Origin: Reichenbachiella sp.
GTDB lineage: Bacteria; Bacteroidota; Bacteroidia; Cytophagales; Cyclobacteriaceae
Direction of reading: 5' to 3'
NCBI RefSeq assembly: GCF_033344935.1
Contig: NZ_JAWPMM010000001.1
Coordinates: 3,995,501 to 4,059,500, forward strand
DNA: 64,000 nt
The notes under the pieces: generated by a model
What the model saw: the letters and a program-made list of their open reading frames with translations, nothing else
What the model was told of the DNA's origin: nothing
Database searches by the model: none
Made by a program: the position numbers and the translations under genes
Shown here: one piece after another, positions 35,580 through 45,952 of the stretch
How positions within the stretch are numbered: the first letter of the stretch is position 1
How the letters are laid out: every line of letters begins with the position of its first letter

Positions 35580-36899
35580 TTATGCTACTGCTATATTTTG
35601 AGATCTACCTTTCAACTTACCAGACTTCATCATGCCTTCGTAGTGTCTCATCAATAAGTAACTTTCAATTTGCTGAAGCGTATCCAATATCACACCAACC
35701 ATAATCAGTAGTGAAGTACCTCCAAAAAATTGAGCAAAGTTTGTATTAACTCCAGCCATCTGAGCGAATGCTGGCATAATTGCCACCACTGCTAGGAATA
35801 AAGATCCTGGGAATGTAACTCTTGTTAACACAGTATCAATAAATTCAGAAGTTGCTTTACCTGGCTTAACACCTGGAATGAAACCTCCATTTCTTTTCAT
35901 ATCATCAGCGATCTGATTTGGATTAACCGAGATAGCCGTATAGAAGAAAGTAAACAACATGATCATGATTGCGAATGTCAAGTTGTATTCCCAAGACTGA
36001 AAGTTTGAGAATGTAGTAGCTACATACTGTGCTACGTCACTTGATTCAGCGAAGTATCCTCCTACCATTGAAGGCAAGAACATCAAAGACTGTGCAAAAA
36101 TGATTGGCATTACGCCAGCTGAATTTACTTTCAAAGGAATGTATTGACGCTGACCTCCGTACACCTTATTACCAACCACTTGTTTAGCATACTGTACCGG
36201 TATTCTTCTTACCGCTTGTGTTAATAATACCACTGCCATCACTACGAAGAACAATGCTAAGATCTCAAGCAAGAAGAAAAGCGCTTCGCTCATTCCTCTA
36301 GTCACTGCTTCCTGCATCAAACTACCTGGGAATCTAGAGATGATACCGATCATGATCAACATGGAGATACCGTTACCGATTCCTTTGTCAGTAATTCTTT
36401 CACCCAACCACATACAGAAGATAGTACCTGCTGTAAGGATGGTCAATGAAGAAAGTGTGAACAAAAATTTATTTTCTAAAACAATCGCATCAGCTGGAAT
36501 AGCTCCAGCTAAATAAGCACTACCCTGAGCGAATGTGATCGCAATGGTAAGTACTCTTGTGATTTGATTGATTTTCTTTCTACCACTGTCGCCTTCTTTC
36601 TGTAACTTCTGAAAATAAGGAACAGCCATAGTTAATAGCTGGATAACGATAGAAGCCGAGATATAAGGCATAATACCTAAACCAAAGATAGACGCATTAC
36701 TAAATGCGCCTCCTAGCATGGTATCTAATATACCTAATATACCTGCAACGTTGTCGTCTAATTTAGAAGGATCGATACCAGGAAGAACAACGAATGAACC
36801 CAGTCTAAAGATGATTAAAAAACCGACTGTATTCAGTATTCTGACCCTTAGATCTTCAATGGTAAATATGTTCCGTATGGTACTAAAAAACTTCTTCAT
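35580..36899 (-). CDS. secY: Protein translocase subunit SecY
   Basis: Channel-forming core of the SecYEG translocon in the inner membrane. 439 residues with ten expected membrane helices. Visible landmarks are [16 protein letters not shown] near helix 1, the plug region, [22 protein letters not shown] and [32 protein letters not shown], the cytosolic loop. Encoded 3 bp after rplO. Confidence 0.97.
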   Translation of the reverse strand: MKKFFSTIRNIFTIEDLRVRILNTVGFLIIFRLGSFVVLPGIDPSKLDDNVAGILGILDTMLGGAFSNASIFGLGIMPYISASIVIQLLTMAVPYFQKLQKEGDSGRKKINQITRVLTIAITFAQGSAYLAGAIPADAIVLENKFLFTLSSLTILTAGTIFCMWLGERITDKGIGNGISMLIMIGIISRFPGSLMQEAVTRGMSEALFFLLEILALFFVVMAVVLLTQAVRRIPVQYAKQVVGNKVYGGQRQYIPLKVNSAGVMPIIFAQSLMFLPSMVGGYFAESSDVAQYVATTFSNFQSWEYNLTFAIMIMLFTFFYTAISVNPNQIADDMKRNGGFIPGVKPGKATSEFIDTVLTRVTFPGSLFLAVVAIMPAFAQMAGVNTNFAQFFGGTSLLIMVGVILDTLQQIESYLLMRHYEGMMKSGKLKGRSQNIAVA

Positions 36900-36902
36900 A
36901 GA

Positions 36903-37349
36903 TTACAATGCTGTTGCTTTGCCTCCTGCTTTTTCGATAGCAGCGATAGCGGTTTTAGAAAAGTGATGAACTGTAACGTCCAACTTAGCTTTAAGCTCTC
37001 CTCTACCCAATACTTTAACTATATCGTTTTTAGCTGCTAAGCCATTTTCTACCAAAGTCTCAACAGTGATAGCAGAAGCTTTAGTTTTCTCAGCTAGCGC
37101 TTGAAGCGTATCTAAGTTGATTGGCTTAGTCTCAACTCTGTTAGGACTAGTAAAACCAAACTTAGGCACACGTCTATATAGAGGCATCTGACCGCCTTCA
37201 AAACCACCTTTTCTAGAATATCCTGATCTAGACTTAGCACCTTTGTGACCTCTTGTAGATGTCCCACCTCTTCCAGATCCTTGACCTCTACCAATTCTCT
37301 TGTCAGATTTAATCGATCCTTCTGCAGGTTGTAATGTATTTAATTTCAT
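36903..37349 (-). CDS. rplO: Ribosomal protein L15
   Basis: Late-assembly 50S protein. 148 residues. The glycine- and arginine-rich N-terminal extension (RIGRGQGSGRGGTSTRGHKG) threads into 23S rRNA. The globular C-terminal part ends VTVHHFSKTAIAAIEKAGGK. It stands immediately before secY. Confidence 0.97.
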   Translation of the reverse strand: MKLNTLQPAEGSIKSDKRIGRGQGSGRGGTSTRGHKGAKSRSGYSRKGGFEGGQMPLYRRVPKFGFTSPNRVETKPINLDTLQALAEKTKASAITVETLVENGLAAKNDIVKVLGRGELKAKLDVTVHHFSKTAIAAIEKAGGKATAL

Positions 37350-37377
37350 CTTTCTATGATTTCAGAAAATTCTAAAA

Positions 37378-37557
37378 TTATTTATTCTCAACAGAAACCA
37401 AGTGACTGATCTTTCTGATCATTCCTTCTATCTGTGGCGTCAATTCTTTTTCAACAGATCTGTTGATTTTACCTAGACCCAATGCTTTGATTGTAAGCTT
37501 CTGATCGTTAGGTCTTTTTATGACGCTTCTCTTTTGTGTAATAACTACCTTGGCCAT
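37378..37557 (-). CDS. rpmD: Ribosomal protein L30
   Basis: A 59-residue protein from the ATG at 37557 ([20 protein letters not shown]). The open frame extends 19 residues upstream, overlapping rpsE, and that head has no ribosomal character. Short L30 form with [12 protein letters not shown] and [13 protein letters not shown]. Confidence 0.95.
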   Translation of the reverse strand: MAKVVITQKRSVIKRPNDQKLTIKALGLGKINRSVEKELTPQIEGMIRKISHLVSVENK

Positions 37558-37561
37558 CTTA

Positions 37562-38080
37562 TTATCCGTTAAAAACTTTTGACAATTCAACTCCTCTTTG
37601 ACGAGCAACAGCATAAGGATCTCTCATTTGGCTCAATGCATCGAAAGTAGCTTTCACCACGTTGTGAGGGTTTGATGAGCCTTTAGACTTAGCTAGTACA
37701 TCATGTACTCCAGCACTCTCCAATACCGCACGCATCGCACCACCAGCAATTACTCCTGTACCAGTTGCAGCAGGCTTCAACAATACATGTCCACCGCCGA
37801 ACTTACCGATTGCATCGTGAGGCACAGTACCTTTGAAAACAGGTACTCTTACCAAATTTTTCTTAGCGTCGTCGATTCCTTTAGTAATAGAGTCAGTTAC
37901 TTCATTGGCTTTACCCAATCCGTATCCTACAACACCATTTCCGTCACCCACAACTACGATAGCAGAGAAACTAAATCTTCTACCACCCTTTACTACTTTA
38001 GCAACTCTTTTGATCGCAACTACTTTCTCAGTTAATTCGATTTCGCTTGCTTTGATTGCTCTTATATTTTGCTTAGACAT
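37562..38080 (-). CDS. rpsE: Ribosomal protein S5
   Basis: Small-subunit protein at the mRNA entrance. 172 residues. The double-strand-RNA-like N-terminal domain includes [33 protein letters not shown], the loop where spectinomycin and ram mutations map in E. coli. The C-terminal half has [20 protein letters not shown]. Confidence 0.97.
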   Translation of the reverse strand: MSKQNIRAIKASEIELTEKVVAIKRVAKVVKGGRRFSFSAIVVVGDGNGVVGYGLGKANEVTDSITKGIDDAKKNLVRVPVFKGTVPHDAIGKFGGGHVLLKPAATGTGVIAGGAMRAVLESAGVHDVLAKSKGSSNPHNVVKATFDALSQMRDPYAVARQRGVELSKVFNG

Positions 38081-38087
38081 AACTCAA

Positions 38088-38435
38088 TTAAAATTTAAGG
38101 CCTCCTTCTCTAGCACCTTCTGCTAAAGCTTTAACTTTTCCATGATAAGGATATCCACCTCTATCGAATACTACAGCTGATATTCCAGTACCTGTAGCTT
38201 TCTCTGCTAGCTTCTTCCCTACTTCTTTAGAAACCTCAATGTTGACATTGTTTTTTCCAATCTCAGCAGATGACGTAGCTGTCAATGTGTGACCGCTCAC
38301 ATCATCAATCAATTGAACGTATATGCCTTTATTGCTTTTGAAAACAGACAATCTTGGTCTTTCAGCCGTACCAGTAATCTTATTTCTGATACCTCTTCTG
38401 ATTCTTAGCCTTCTTTGTTCTTTAGTAATCGCCAT
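38088..38435 (-). CDS. rplR: Ribosomal protein L18
   Basis: 5S rRNA-binding protein of the central protuberance. 115 residues. The basic N-terminus [16 protein letters not shown] and the core [18 protein letters not shown] lead to the C-terminal [24 protein letters not shown]. Between rplF and rpsE, with gaps under 10 bp. Confidence 0.97.
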   Translation of the reverse strand: MAITKEQRRLRIRRGIRNKITGTAERPRLSVFKSNKGIYVQLIDDVSGHTLTATSSAEIGKNNVNIEVSKEVGKKLAEKATGTGISAVVFDRGGYPYHGKVKALAEGAREGGLKF

Positions 38436-38443
38436 GTCTCCTA

Positions 38444-38995
38444 TTATTTAGCAGCAGTTTTACCAGCTTTTCTTCTAATAATTTCACCAACAAATCTGAT
38501 ACCCTTGCCTTTGTAAGGCTCGATTTTTCTTAGGGATCTGATCTTCGCACTTACTTCACCAATCAACTCTTTATCCGATGACTCCAAAGTAACTATTGGA
38601 TTCTTACCTTTTTGAGTTTCAGCTGATGCCTTAACTTCCTTAGGTATTTCCAAGAAAATATTGTGCGAATATCCAAGGTTCAATTCCAAAATCTGACCTT
38701 GTACAGAGGCTTTGTAACCTACACCTACAAGTTCCAATTCTTTCTTATAACCTTCACTTACGCCTTCTACCATGTTGAATAACAACGAACGGTACAAACC
38801 GTGAAGTGCTTTATGTCTTTTTTGTTCGGTTGGTCTTTGTACTGTAAGTACACCATCCTCTAAGGCAAGAATGAAATCTGTGTCAATTTCTCGCGCCAAA
38901 GTTCCTTTTGATCCTTTTACTGTAACTGATCCGCCGTTGATTGTAACCTCAACGCCTGATGGTATAGTAATCGGCTTTTTTCCTATTCTTGACAT
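38444..38995 (-). CDS. rplF: Ribosomal protein L6
   Basis: Binds 23S rRNA near the sarcin-ricin loop. 183 residues with the duplicated L6 domains. [19 protein letters not shown] opens the first, and [25 protein letters not shown] closes the second. Confidence 0.97.
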   Translation of the reverse strand: MSRIGKKPITIPSGVEVTINGGSVTVKGSKGTLAREIDTDFILALEDGVLTVQRPTEQKRHKALHGLYRSLLFNMVEGVSEGYKKELELVGVGYKASVQGQILELNLGYSHNIFLEIPKEVKASAETQKGKNPIVTLESSDKELIGEVSAKIRSLRKIEPYKGKGIRFVGEIIRRKAGKTAAK

Positions 38996-39005
38996 CTTAT
39001 TCTAA

Positions 39006-39401
39006 TTAATAAACGTAACACAATACTTCGCCGCCCACATTGTGCTGTCTGGCTTCTTTGTCAGTAATAACGCCTTTGGATGTAGACAAAATGGCTACTC
39101 CAAGACCGTTCAATACCCTGGGTAATGCGTCAGACTTAGCATATTTTCTTAGTCCAGGTTTACTTACCCTTTCCAAGTTTACAATCGCAGACTCTTTAGT
39201 CTCTGGATTGTACTTCAATGCAATTCTGATTTTCCCCTGGACACCATCCTCATCGAATTTAAAATTCTTAATGAATCCCTTGTCTTTCAACACTTTAGTG
39301 AGCTCCTTCTTCATGTTAGAAGCAGGAACCTCCACGATTCGATGATTTGCCTTGATGGCATTCCTCAATCTTGTTAAATAATCTGCTATCGGATCTGTCA
39401 T
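39006..39401 (-). CDS. rpsH: Ribosomal protein S8
   Basis: Binds helix 21 of 16S rRNA; in E. coli it represses the spc operon through its own mRNA. 131 residues: [18 protein letters not shown] at the start and [24 protein letters not shown] near the end. Here it is separated from rpsN by an unusual 75-bp gap with a promoter box and a G/C hairpin. Confidence 0.97.
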   Translation of the reverse strand: MTDPIADYLTRLRNAIKANHRIVEVPASNMKKELTKVLKDKGFIKNFKFDEDGVQGKIRIALKYNPETKESAIVNLERVSKPGLRKYAKSDALPRVLNGLGVAILSTSKGVITDKEARQHNVGGEVLCYVY

Positions 39402-39415
39402 TACAGTATACTTTT

Positions 39416-39435
39416 AACCCCCATTTCTTTACGGG
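39416..39435 (-). promoter_or_regulatory. Leader hairpin before rpsH
   Basis: ACCCCC and GGGGGT pair across a ten-base loop in the 75-bp rpsN-rpsH gap. On the minus strand the CCCCC arm comes directly after the promoter box at 39440, so the hairpin would sit at the very 5' end of a transcript beginning there. Possibly a stability element or a regulatory target. Confidence 0.45.
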
Positions 39436-39439
39436 GGTG

Positions 39440-39447
39440 CAAAGTTA
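39440..39447 (-). promoter_or_regulatory. Internal promoter -7 box before rpsH
   Basis: Minus strand reads TAACTTTG, an exact TAnnTTTG, with TTTT (one mismatch from TTTG) 19 bases upstream. It lies between rpsN and rpsH in the middle of the spc operon. Confidence 0.5.
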
Positions 39448-39476
39448 GTTAATATTTTATATTTTAAAAACTCTTT

Positions 39477-39746
39477 TTACCAGCTTGCCTTAGTAACACC
39501 TGGAATTTTTCCATCGCTAGCCATCTCTCTGAATGTAACCCTAGAAATACCGAACTTTCTCATGTATCCCTTTGGTCTGCCTGTAAGCTTACATCTGTTG
39601 TGAAGTCTAACTTTAGAAGAGTTTCGAGGAAGTTTGTCTAAACCTTCGTAGTCGCCAGCTGCTTTCAATTCAGCTCTTTTAGCGGCATACTTAGCTACCA
39701 ATCTTTCTCTTTTTCTTTCTCTGGCTTTTATTGCTTCTCTTGCCAT
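39477..39746 (-). CDS. rpsN: Ribosomal protein S14 (zinc-free form)
   Basis: Small-subunit head protein. 89 residues, the long form without the CxxC zinc knuckles. Conserved C-terminal part [22 protein letters not shown] and [12 protein letters not shown]. Starts one base after rplE. Confidence 0.97.
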   Translation of the reverse strand: MAREAIKARERKRERLVAKYAAKRAELKAAGDYEGLDKLPRNSSKVRLHNRCKLTGRPKGYMRKFGISRVTFREMASDGKIPGVTKASW

Positions 39747-39747
39747 A

Positions 39748-40305
39748 TCAATTATTATTTTTCTTCACGAAAGGCATTCCAAACGCCTTAAGTAGTTCAT
39801 AACTTTCTTCGTCAGTCTGAGCAGATGTCACGAAAGTGATATCCATACCAGAAATCTTGTTCACTTTATCGATACTGATTTCAGGGAAGATGATTTGCTC
39901 TTTTACACCCAATGTGTAATTTCCACGTCCATCAAAACCTTTGTCTTTGATACCTCTAAAGTCTCTTACTCGAGGAAGTGCTACAGTCATCAAACGATCC
40001 AAGAATTCGTACATCTTGTCTCCTCTCAATGTTACTCTAGCTCCGATTGGCATTCCTTCTCTCAACTTAAAGTTAGAGATTGAAGTTTTAGCCAAGGTGG
40101 CTACAGCCTTCTGTCCTGTAATTTGAGTTAATTCCTCAACACCGGCATCTACCAATTTCTTATCAGACACAGCTGCTCCGATTCCCTTGTTAACAGAGAT
40201 CTTCTCTAGTTTAGGAACCATCATTACAGATTTGTATTGGAACTTCTCTTTAAGAGCAGGAACTACGTCCTTCTCATAAATATCTTTTAATCTTGGATTA
40301 GCCAT
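39748..40305 (-). CDS. rplE: Ribosomal protein L5
   Basis: 5S rRNA and P-site tRNA contact protein. 185 residues. [21 protein letters not shown], the [21 protein letters not shown] loop and [21 protein letters not shown] are conserved. Its first eight bases overlap the end of rplX. Confidence 0.97.
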   Translation of the reverse strand: MANPRLKDIYEKDVVPALKEKFQYKSVMMVPKLEKISVNKGIGAAVSDKKLVDAGVEELTQITGQKAVATLAKTSISNFKLREGMPIGARVTLRGDKMYEFLDRLMTVALPRVRDFRGIKDKGFDGRGNYTLGVKEQIIFPEISIDKVNKISGMDITFVTSAQTDEESYELLKAFGMPFVKKNNN

Positions 40306-40621
40306 TTTTGATTACCTCCCCTGTTTTCTTTGAAAATCTTTGCAATTTGCCATTTTCGTCTAGCTTTCTACCAATCTTGGTAGCTTCGCCAGTCGCTGCA
40401 TCCACAAGCATTAAATTGCTCATATGAATAGATGCTTCAACTTTTTTAATACCACCTTCAGGGCTTTCAGCCGACGGCTTGGTGTGTTTAGTCACCATAT
40501 TCAAGCCTTCTACGATTGCTCTATATTTTGAAGGAAATACCTCAAGAACAGCTCCTGTTTTTCCTTTCGAGTTTCCTGAAAGTACTTTAACGGTGTCTCC
40601 TTTTTTGATGTGAAATTTCAT
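40298..40621 (-). CDS. rplX: Ribosomal protein L24
   Basis: Early 50S assembly initiator. 107 residues. The KOW motif [20 protein letters not shown] is at the N-terminus, then [14 protein letters not shown] and [17 protein letters not shown]. Overlaps rplE by eight bases. Confidence 0.97.
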   Translation of the reverse strand: MKFHIKKGDTVKVLSGNSKGKTGAVLEVFPSKYRAIVEGLNMVTKHTKPSAESPEGGIKKVEASIHMSNLMLVDAATGEATKIGRKLDENGKLQRFSKKTGEVIKNG

Positions 40622-40649
40622 GATCTAAATTTTTCTACGCTATGATAAA

Positions 40650-41018
40650 TTACAGCACCTCTGGAGCCAATGAAACAATTTTCATAAACTGCTTTTCTCT
40701 AAGCTCTCTAGCTACAGGTCCGAAGATACGAGTACCTCTTGGTTCACCACTTTCTGCTAACAATACAGCTGCATTGTCTTCGAATCTGATGTAAGAGCCA
40801 TCTTTTCTTCTTACCTCTTTCTTAGTCCTTACTACTACTGCTTTTGACACAGTACCTTTTTTTAGGTTGGAAGAAGAAAGTGCTGACTTTACTGTTACAA
40901 CAATTTTGTCACCAACAGAAGCATATCTCTTACCGGTTCCTCCTAATACACGGATGCATAGTACTTCTTTAGCACCACTGTTATCCGCTACACTTAGTCT
41001 TGATTCTTGTTGTACCAT
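40650..41018 (-). CDS. rplN: Ribosomal protein L14
   Basis: Forms part of the subunit bridge and binds RsfS and L19. 122 residues starting [20 protein letters not shown]. It has [15 protein letters not shown] and the C-terminal [23 protein letters not shown]. Confidence 0.97.
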   Translation of the reverse strand: MVQQESRLSVADNSGAKEVLCIRVLGGTGKRYASVGDKIVVTVKSALSSSNLKKGTVSKAVVVRTKKEVRRKDGSYIRFEDNAAVLLAESGEPRGTRIFGPVARELREKQFMKIVSLAPEVL

Positions 41019-41021
41019 CTC

Positions 41022-41279
41022 TTATTTAGCTCTTTCAATTATTTCAACCAATCTCCACCTTTTGTTCTTAGACAAAGGTCTTGTTTCCATGATCTTTACA
41101 GTATCGCCGATACCACAATCATTATTCTCATCATGAGCAGCAAATTTCTTTGTCTTGATCATGAATTTTCCGTACATCGGGTGCTTTACTTTACGTAATA
41201 CCTCTACAGTGATAGTTTTCGACATTTTGTCGCTTACCACTTTTCCGATACGCTCTTTTCTTAAATTTCTGGCTTCCAT
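41022..41279 (-). CDS. rpsQ: Ribosomal protein S17
   Basis: Primary 16S rRNA-binding OB-fold protein. 85 residues. [19 protein letters not shown] and [25 protein letters not shown] are diagnostic. Three bases before rplN. Confidence 0.97.
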   Translation of the reverse strand: MEARNLRKERIGKVVSDKMSKTITVEVLRKVKHPMYGKFMIKTKKFAAHDENNDCGIGDTVKIMETRPLSKNKRWRLVEIIERAK

Positions 41280-41290
41280 CTCGAACTAAC

Positions 41291-41488
41291 TTATTGTTGG
41301 GCGATTTGTTTAGCCCTGATTTCAGTACTTAACCTTGCTACCAATTTCTTAGCCTCTTTCAATCTCATAGGATTTTCGATTGGCGTGATAGCATGCGCAA
41401 ATTTCAACTTTGCGTAATTTTCTTTCTCAGCTACAAGCTTGCCTTTCAATTCATCAAGCGATAAGCCTTTGATTTCAGAATTTTTCAT
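41291..41488 (-). CDS. rpmC: Ribosomal protein L29
   Basis: Helical hairpin protein near the peptide exit tunnel, where trigger factor and SRP dock. 65 residues. LSLDELKGKLVAEKENYAKLKFAHAI and RLKEAKKLVARLSTEIRAK form the two helices. Confidence 0.96.
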   Translation of the reverse strand: MKNSEIKGLSLDELKGKLVAEKENYAKLKFAHAITPIENPMRLKEAKKLVARLSTEIRAKQIAQQ

Positions 41489-41509
41489 AATTTCCTCTAT
41501 TTATAGGTA

Positions 41510-41935
41510 TTACCCTTGTGCTTGAAAATCTCTTCTAACAACAAACTTTGTTCTCAACGGCAACTTCTGCTGCGCTAATCTCAAAGCTTCCTGAGCTAAC
41601 TCTTTGCTCACACCTGCAGCTTCAAATAAGATTGTTCCAGGTTTCACGACTGCTACCCAGTATTCTGGCGCACCCTTACCTTTACCCATCCTTACTTCAG
41701 CAGGCTTCTTTGTTACTGGCTTGTCTGGAAATATTCTAATCCAAACCTGTCCTTCCCTTTTCATCGCTCTGGTCATGGCAATCCTGGCAGCCTCTATTTG
41801 GCGACTAGTAATCCAACCTGGCTCTAGGGACTTAATTCCAAAAGTACCGAAGGCTAAAGTGTGACCTCGCTGTGCGAGTCCCTTTACTCTACCTTTTTGC
41901 TTTTTTCTGAACTTCGTTCTTTTCGGTTGTAACAT
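41510..41935 (-). CDS. rplP: Ribosomal protein L16
   Basis: Positions the A-site tRNA elbow. 141 residues. [19 protein letters not shown] is the basic head, followed by the central [49 protein letters not shown] (quoted here only to locate the conserved block), then [15 protein letters not shown]. Confidence 0.97.
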   Translation of the reverse strand: MLQPKRTKFRKKQKGRVKGLAQRGHTLAFGTFGIKSLEPGWITSRQIEAARIAMTRAMKREGQVWIRIFPDKPVTKKPAEVRMGKGKGAPEYWVAVVKPGTILFEAAGVSKELAQEALRLAQQKLPLRTKFVVRRDFQAQG

Positions 41936-41968
41936 CTCTTAAATATTTTGTTCCTCTAGAGTGAGGGA

Positions 41969-42700
41969 TTATTGTCTTCTTTTTCTTCTAGGACCTTCAT
42001 TGCCACCTCTTGGGCCACGGTTTCCGCCACCTGCACCTTGGTTGCTCATGCCTACGTTAGGAGATAAATCTCTCTTACCGTACACTTCACCTTTGAAGAT
42101 CCATACTTTGATACCAATCTTTCCGTAGATCGTATGCGCTTCAGAAATCGCATAGTCAATATCAGCTCTCAAAGTATGCAAAGGAATTCTACCTTCTTTG
42201 TACTGCTCAGTTCTCGCCATCTCGGCACCGCCCAATCGGCCAGCCACTTTGATTTTGATCCCTTCCGCTCCTACTCGCATTGAAGAAGCGATTGCTTGCT
42301 TCATTGCTCTTCTGTAAGAGATTCTTGCTTTCAATTGCTGAGCGATAGACTCACCAACCAATGCCGCATCCAATTCAGGTCTTTTGATTTCGAAAATATT
42401 GATTTGCAAATCCTTTCCAGTAAATGCTTTCAACTCTTCCTTAATCTTATCAACTTCAGATCCTCCCTTTCCAATCACAACACCTGGTCTGGCCGTGTGA
42501 ATTGTCAAAGTGATTCTTTTAATGGTTCTTTCTACTACAATCTTAGAAATACCTCCTTTAGGAATTCTGGCTTTGATATACTTTCTGATTTTGGTATCTT
42601 CTACCAATTTGTCAGGAAAGGTCTTGCCACCGTACCAGTTGGAATCCCAACCTTTAACAATTCCTAATCTTAGTCCTGTAGGGTTTACCTTCTGTCCCAT
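41969..42700 (-). CDS. rpsC: Ribosomal protein S3
   Basis: Small-subunit protein at the mRNA entry tunnel. 243 residues from the ATG at 42700 ([14 protein letters not shown]); the open frame runs 21 residues further into rplV without conservation. KH domain with [20 protein letters not shown], then the S3 C-terminal domain with [20 protein letters not shown]. The tail is a Gly/Arg-rich extension ([20 protein letters not shown]). Confidence 0.97.
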   Translation of the reverse strand: MGQKVNPTGLRLGIVKGWDSNWYGGKTFPDKLVEDTKIRKYIKARIPKGGISKIVVERTIKRITLTIHTARPGVVIGKGGSEVDKIKEELKAFTGKDLQINIFEIKRPELDAALVGESIAQQLKARISYRRAMKQAIASSMRVGAEGIKIKVAGRLGGAEMARTEQYKEGRIPLHTLRADIDYAISEAHTIYGKIGIKVWIFKGEVYGKRDLSPNVGMSNQGAGGGNRGPRGGNEGPRRKRRQ

Positions 42701-42701
42701 C

Positions 42702-43088
42702 TTATTTGTTTTCTGAAGTTTCAGTATTCTTTTCTTCGCTCTCTGCGTTGTGGCTATCCACAACCAACGTCACGTGGTTAGATCTCTTTCTAATTCTGTG
42801 CGCTCTTCCTTGCGGAGCAGGTCTCAGCCTTTTCAAAATTCTTGCACTATCTACAAAAATTTCTTTTACGTATAGATCCGCTTCTTCAAGCTTCTGATCT
42901 TCGTTTTTAGCTTCCCAATTAGAGATGGCAGATAATAATAATTTATCTAATCTAGCAGCACCTTGCTTTGCCTCAAACTTCAGTACGTTTAATGCATGGT
43001 TTACTCTTTGGCCTCTTACCAAATCAGCAACCACTCTCATCTTACGAGGAGAGGTAGGTACGTTTTTTAGTTTTGCTACAGCTTCCAT
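42702..43088 (-). CDS. rplV: Ribosomal protein L22
   Basis: Its beta-hairpin lines the exit tunnel. 128 residues. [23 protein letters not shown] is followed by the hairpin [21 protein letters not shown]. The C-terminus carries a short acidic extension ([15 protein letters not shown]) absent from E. coli L22. Confidence 0.97.
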   Translation of the reverse strand: MEAVAKLKNVPTSPRKMRVVADLVRGQRVNHALNVLKFEAKQGAARLDKLLLSAISNWEAKNEDQKLEEADLYVKEIFVDSARILKRLRPAPQGRAHRIRKRSNHVTLVVDSHNAESEEKNTETSENK

Positions 43089-43099
43089 AGTTCAGCTAA

Positions 43100-43375
43100 T
43101 TATTTTCTTTTGTCCTTTTTATTAATATGACCTCGGAAGTTTCTCGTAGGAGAGAATTCGCCCAACTTATGGCCTACCATGTTTTCAGTTACAAACACAG
43201 GGATAAACTTGTTTCCGTTGTGTACTGCAAATGTGTGTCCTACGAAATCCGGAGATATCATCGACCTTCTTGACCAAGTTTTGATCACTGATTTCTTGCC
43301 TGAATCATTCATGGCATCGACTTTATTTTCAAGTCTGAAATCTATATAAGGTCCTTTTTTTAAAGATCTTCCCAT
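43100..43375 (-). CDS. rpsS: Ribosomal protein S19
   Basis: Small-subunit head protein paired with S13. 91 residues. [19 protein letters not shown] and [24 protein letters not shown] are typical, with [16 protein letters not shown] near the end. Confidence 0.97.
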   Translation of the reverse strand: MGRSLKKGPYIDFRLENKVDAMNDSGKKSVIKTWSRRSMISPDFVGHTFAVHNGNKFIPVFVTENMVGHKLGEFSPTRNFRGHINKKDKRK

Positions 43376-43378
43376 TGC

Positions 43379-44203
43379 TTATTTCTTCTTTTTACCAATG
43401 ATCAACTTGTTAGAATATTTCTTAGGTGCTCTGGTCTTTTGACCTTTAGCAAAGATACCGTTACGAGATCTAGGGTGACCTCCAGACGATTTACCTTCTC
43501 CACCGCCCATTGGGTGATCGACAGGGTTCATTGCTACACCTCTTACTCTAGGTCTTCTACCCAACCATCTGTTTCGACCAGCTTTACCCAATCTCACGTT
43601 CATGTGGTCACCGTTTGATACGGTTCCGATAGTAGCCAGACAAGTAACAAGTACTAATCTCATTTCACCAGAAGGCAATTTTACAGTTGCGTATTTACCT
43701 TCTCTTGCCATCAATTGCACGTATGCTCCAGCACTTCTTGCCATCGATGCTCCTTTACCCGGCTTCAACTCCACATTGTGGATGATTGTACCTAAAGGAA
43801 TCTCAGATAACAATAGTGTGTTACCCACTTCTGGTGCTACACCCGGGCCAGACAATAAAGTATCGCCAACCTTCACTCCTTCAGGAGCAATGATATATCT
43901 CTTTTCACCATCTGCGTAGAATAACAAGGCAATTCTTGCAGTTCTCATTGGATCATACTCAATAGTCTTCACAGTAGCCGGTATTCCGAACTTTTCTCTT
44001 TTGAAGTCTATTGCTCTATATTTTCTCTTATGACCTCCACCAACGTTTCTGATAGTCATTCTACCAGAATTGTTACGTCCACCATTTCTGTGAACTGCTT
44101 TAGTCAAAGATTTCTCCGGAGTAGAGCTAGTGATCTCATCAAATACAGGTGCAACCCTATATCTGGTACCCGGCGTCATCGGTTTTAATTTTCTTACAGC
44201 CAT
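43379..44203 (-). CDS. rplB: Ribosomal protein L2
   Basis: Essential for subunit association and the peptidyl transferase centre. 274 residues. [21 protein letters not shown] near the N-terminus and the conserved C-terminal [20 protein letters not shown] with its active-region His are present. Confidence 0.98.
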   Translation of the reverse strand: MAVRKLKPMTPGTRYRVAPVFDEITSSTPEKSLTKAVHRNGGRNNSGRMTIRNVGGGHKRKYRAIDFKREKFGIPATVKTIEYDPMRTARIALLFYADGEKRYIIAPEGVKVGDTLLSGPGVAPEVGNTLLLSEIPLGTIIHNVELKPGKGASMARSAGAYVQLMAREGKYATVKLPSGEMRLVLVTCLATIGTVSNGDHMNVRLGKAGRNRWLGRRPRVRGVAMNPVDHPMGGGEGKSSGGHPRSRNGIFAKGQKTRAPKKYSNKLIIGKKKK

Positions 44204-44214
44204 TTTCTAACTAT

Positions 44215-44502
44215 TTATACTCCTCCGTAAAAATCAATTATATCTCCTTCGGCCACTTGCACGATCGCTTTCTTGAAAGAAGCAGTTCTTCCAGATACCA
44301 CTTTCGATTTAGTGTACTTAGTCTTTGCGTTGCCTTGGTAAACCATTGTGTTTACTTTCTCAACCGTTACTCCGTAGGTTTTCTCTACTGCTTTTTTGAT
44401 CTCAACTTTGTTAGCATTTTGATCAACTATAAAGCCATATTTCCCACTTTCATTAAGCGCAGAGACTTTCTCGGTAACTAGTGGTTTTCTTAGTATACTC
44501 AT
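44215..44502 (-). CDS. rplW: Ribosomal protein L23
   Basis: Exit-site protein that docks trigger factor and SRP. 95 residues: LRKPLVTEKVSALNESGKYGF and IKKAVEKTYGVTVEKVNTM. The trigger-factor contact region near residue 18 is VSALNES, more divergent than in E. coli. Confidence 0.96.
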   Translation of the reverse strand: MSILRKPLVTEKVSALNESGKYGFIVDQNANKVEIKKAVEKTYGVTVEKVNTMVYQGNAKTKYTKSKVVSGRTASFKKAIVQVAEGDIIDFYGGV

Positions 44503-44506
44503 CTTC

Positions 44507-45136
44507 TTATTTAGTTAATAAGTTCTGAATTTTTTCAATAGAACCTTCGCAAAGTATCAAGTTGTCCGCATTCAACAAATCATAAGTATTGATTTGATCT
44601 GCAGTTGTTACTTTCGTTTTCTGAAGGTTGTTAGACGACAACACAACATTCTTATTGTCTTCAGCTAATACTAGCAACGTCTTCTTATTATTTAAAGAAA
44701 GACTTGTCAATAAGCTCTTGTATTCCTTAGTCTTTGGTGCTTCGAAGCTAATGTCTTCAAGAACAGAAATACTTTTTCCAGTTGCTTTGTAAGACAAAGC
44801 TGACTTTCTAGCCAAAGTTTTCAACTTCTTGTTTAGCTTGAAAGAATAGTCTCTTGGTTCTGGACCAAAAACTCTTCCTCCACCTCTGAACAAAGGCGAT
44901 TTGATACTACCCGCACGTGCGGTACCAGTACCTTTTTGTTTCTTTATTTTCTTAGTCGATCCAGCAATTTCTGCTCTTTCTTTCGACTTGTGAGTACCTT
45001 GTCTCTGATTCGCTAGGAACTGCTTAACATCTAAATAGATAGCATGATCGTTTGGCTCGATGCCAAAAACGTCCTTAGCCAAATCAACTTTTCTCCCGGT
45101 ATCCTCACCGTTTCTGTTTACTACGGATACTTTCAT
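44507..45136 (-). CDS. rplD: Ribosomal protein L4
   Basis: Its extended loop lines the exit tunnel; in E. coli L4 represses the S10 operon. 209 residues. The loop segment is [36 protein letters not shown]; the globular end includes [13 protein letters not shown] hairpin leader 5' of rplC could serve similar feedback here. Confidence 0.97.
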   Translation of the reverse strand: MKVSVVNRNGEDTGRKVDLAKDVFGIEPNDHAIYLDVKQFLANQRQGTHKSKERAEIAGSTKKIKKQKGTGTARAGSIKSPLFRGGGRVFGPEPRDYSFKLNKKLKTLARKSALSYKATGKSISVLEDISFEAPKTKEYKSLLTSLSLNNKKTLLVLAEDNKNVVLSSNNLQKTKVTTADQINTYDLLNADNLILCEGSIEKIQNLLTK

Positions 45137-45138
45137 GA

Positions 45139-45771
45139 CTATTTCTCTAGAATTACAGTTCCATTCTTAGGTCCTGGTACAGACCCACTAACTAAAATCA
45201 GATTCTTCTCAGGAATAATCTTCAATACTTGAAGATTAGTTACTTTGACTCTGTCGTTACCAGTTCGGCCAGCCATTCTCATTCCTTTGAATACTCTCGC
45301 AGGATAAGATGCTCCACCAATAGATCCAGGTGCTCTCAGTCTGTTATGCTGACCGTGAGTAGCTTGTCCAACACCACCGAAGTTGTGTCTTTTTACTACG
45401 CCTTGAAAACCTTTACCTTTTGAGTTGGCAATTACATCAACAAAATCTTCCTCTTGGAAAATATCTGCTACACTTAGTTCTTGTCCAAGTTCTACACCTC
45501 CTTCAAACTCAACTCGGAAATCTCTAAATTCCACTAAGTGTTGCTTAGGAGTAGTTTTCGCTTTCGCGAAATGACCTTTCAAGGCTTTAGTCGTACGCTT
45601 TTCTTTACGCTCACCGTAACCAAGCTGTACAGCTGTATACCCGTCAGTGTCTTCGTTCTTAACTTGCGTTACAACGCAAGGACCAGCTTCTATCAATGTG
45701 CATGCGACGTTACGTCCATCGGCCCCAAAGATGCTAGTCATCCCAATTTTTTTTCCTATTATACCTGACAT
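45139..45771 (-). CDS. rplC: Ribosomal protein L3
   Basis: Initiates 50S assembly and reaches the peptidyl transferase centre. 210 residues. [20 protein letters not shown] and [20 protein letters not shown] are the conserved parts. The [20 protein letters not shown] loop lacks the Gln found in E. coli GSIGQN, the residue methylated by PrmB. First gene of the S10-type transcript here, because a terminator and promoter separate it from rpsJ. Confidence 0.97.
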   Translation of the reverse strand: MSGIIGKKIGMTSIFGADGRNVACTLIEAGPCVVTQVKNEDTDGYTAVQLGYGERKEKRTTKALKGHFAKAKTTPKQHLVEFRDFRVEFEGGVELGQELSVADIFQEEDFVDVIANSKGKGFQGVVKRHNFGGVGQATHGQHNRLRAPGSIGGASYPARVFKGMRMAGRTGNDRVKVTNLQVLKIIPEKNLILVSGSVPGPKNGTVILEK

Positions 45772-45801
45772 TTCAGTATTAAATTTCTTTAATAATTTTC
45801 G

Positions 45802-45828
45802 CCTTTTCGTCCACTTGTTCGGAAAAGG
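45802..45828 (-). promoter_or_regulatory. Leader hairpin of the rplC transcript
   Basis: CCTTTTC (45802-45808) and GAAAAGG (45822-45828) pair perfectly in the roughly 55-base leader between the promoter and the rplC ATG. It is a candidate target for autogenous control by L4 or another product of the operon. Confidence 0.5.
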
Positions 45829-45832
45829 AGTG

Positions 45833-45863
45833 CAAAGATAGCAATTAATAAATTGCAGTCAAA
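45833..45863 (-). promoter_or_regulatory. Promoter of the rplC (S10-spc-alpha) transcript
   Basis: On the minus strand TTTG (45863-45860), exactly 19 bases, then TATCTTTG (45840-45833). Both boxes match the Bacteroidota consensus TTTG-N19-TAnnTTTG perfectly. It lies between the rpsJ terminator and rplC. Confidence 0.8.
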
Positions 45864-45901
45864 TAATTCCTAAACAAAAAAGTAACAATTCCGTAAGGCA
45901 C

Positions 45902-45930
45902 AAAAAAAGAACCACGCTTACACGTGGTTC
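45902..45930 (-). terminator. Terminator after rpsJ
   Basis: GAACCACG (45909-45916) and CGTGGTTC (45923-45930) form an 8-bp stem with a six-base loop. On the minus strand the stem is followed by seven T (45908-45902). This ends the str transcript before the S10 promoter. Confidence 0.85.
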
Positions 45931-45952
45931 TCATATTTTTAAAGTCTATTAA

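Noticed and set aside
37558-37614. N-terminal extension of rpmD into rpsE
   Set aside because: The extra residues overlap rpsE and L30 proteins begin at the MAKVVITQ equivalent.
42701-42763. N-terminal extension of rpsC into rplV
   Set aside because: The extra 21 residues have no S3 similarity, and the ATG at 42700 begins the conserved MGQKVNP sequence.
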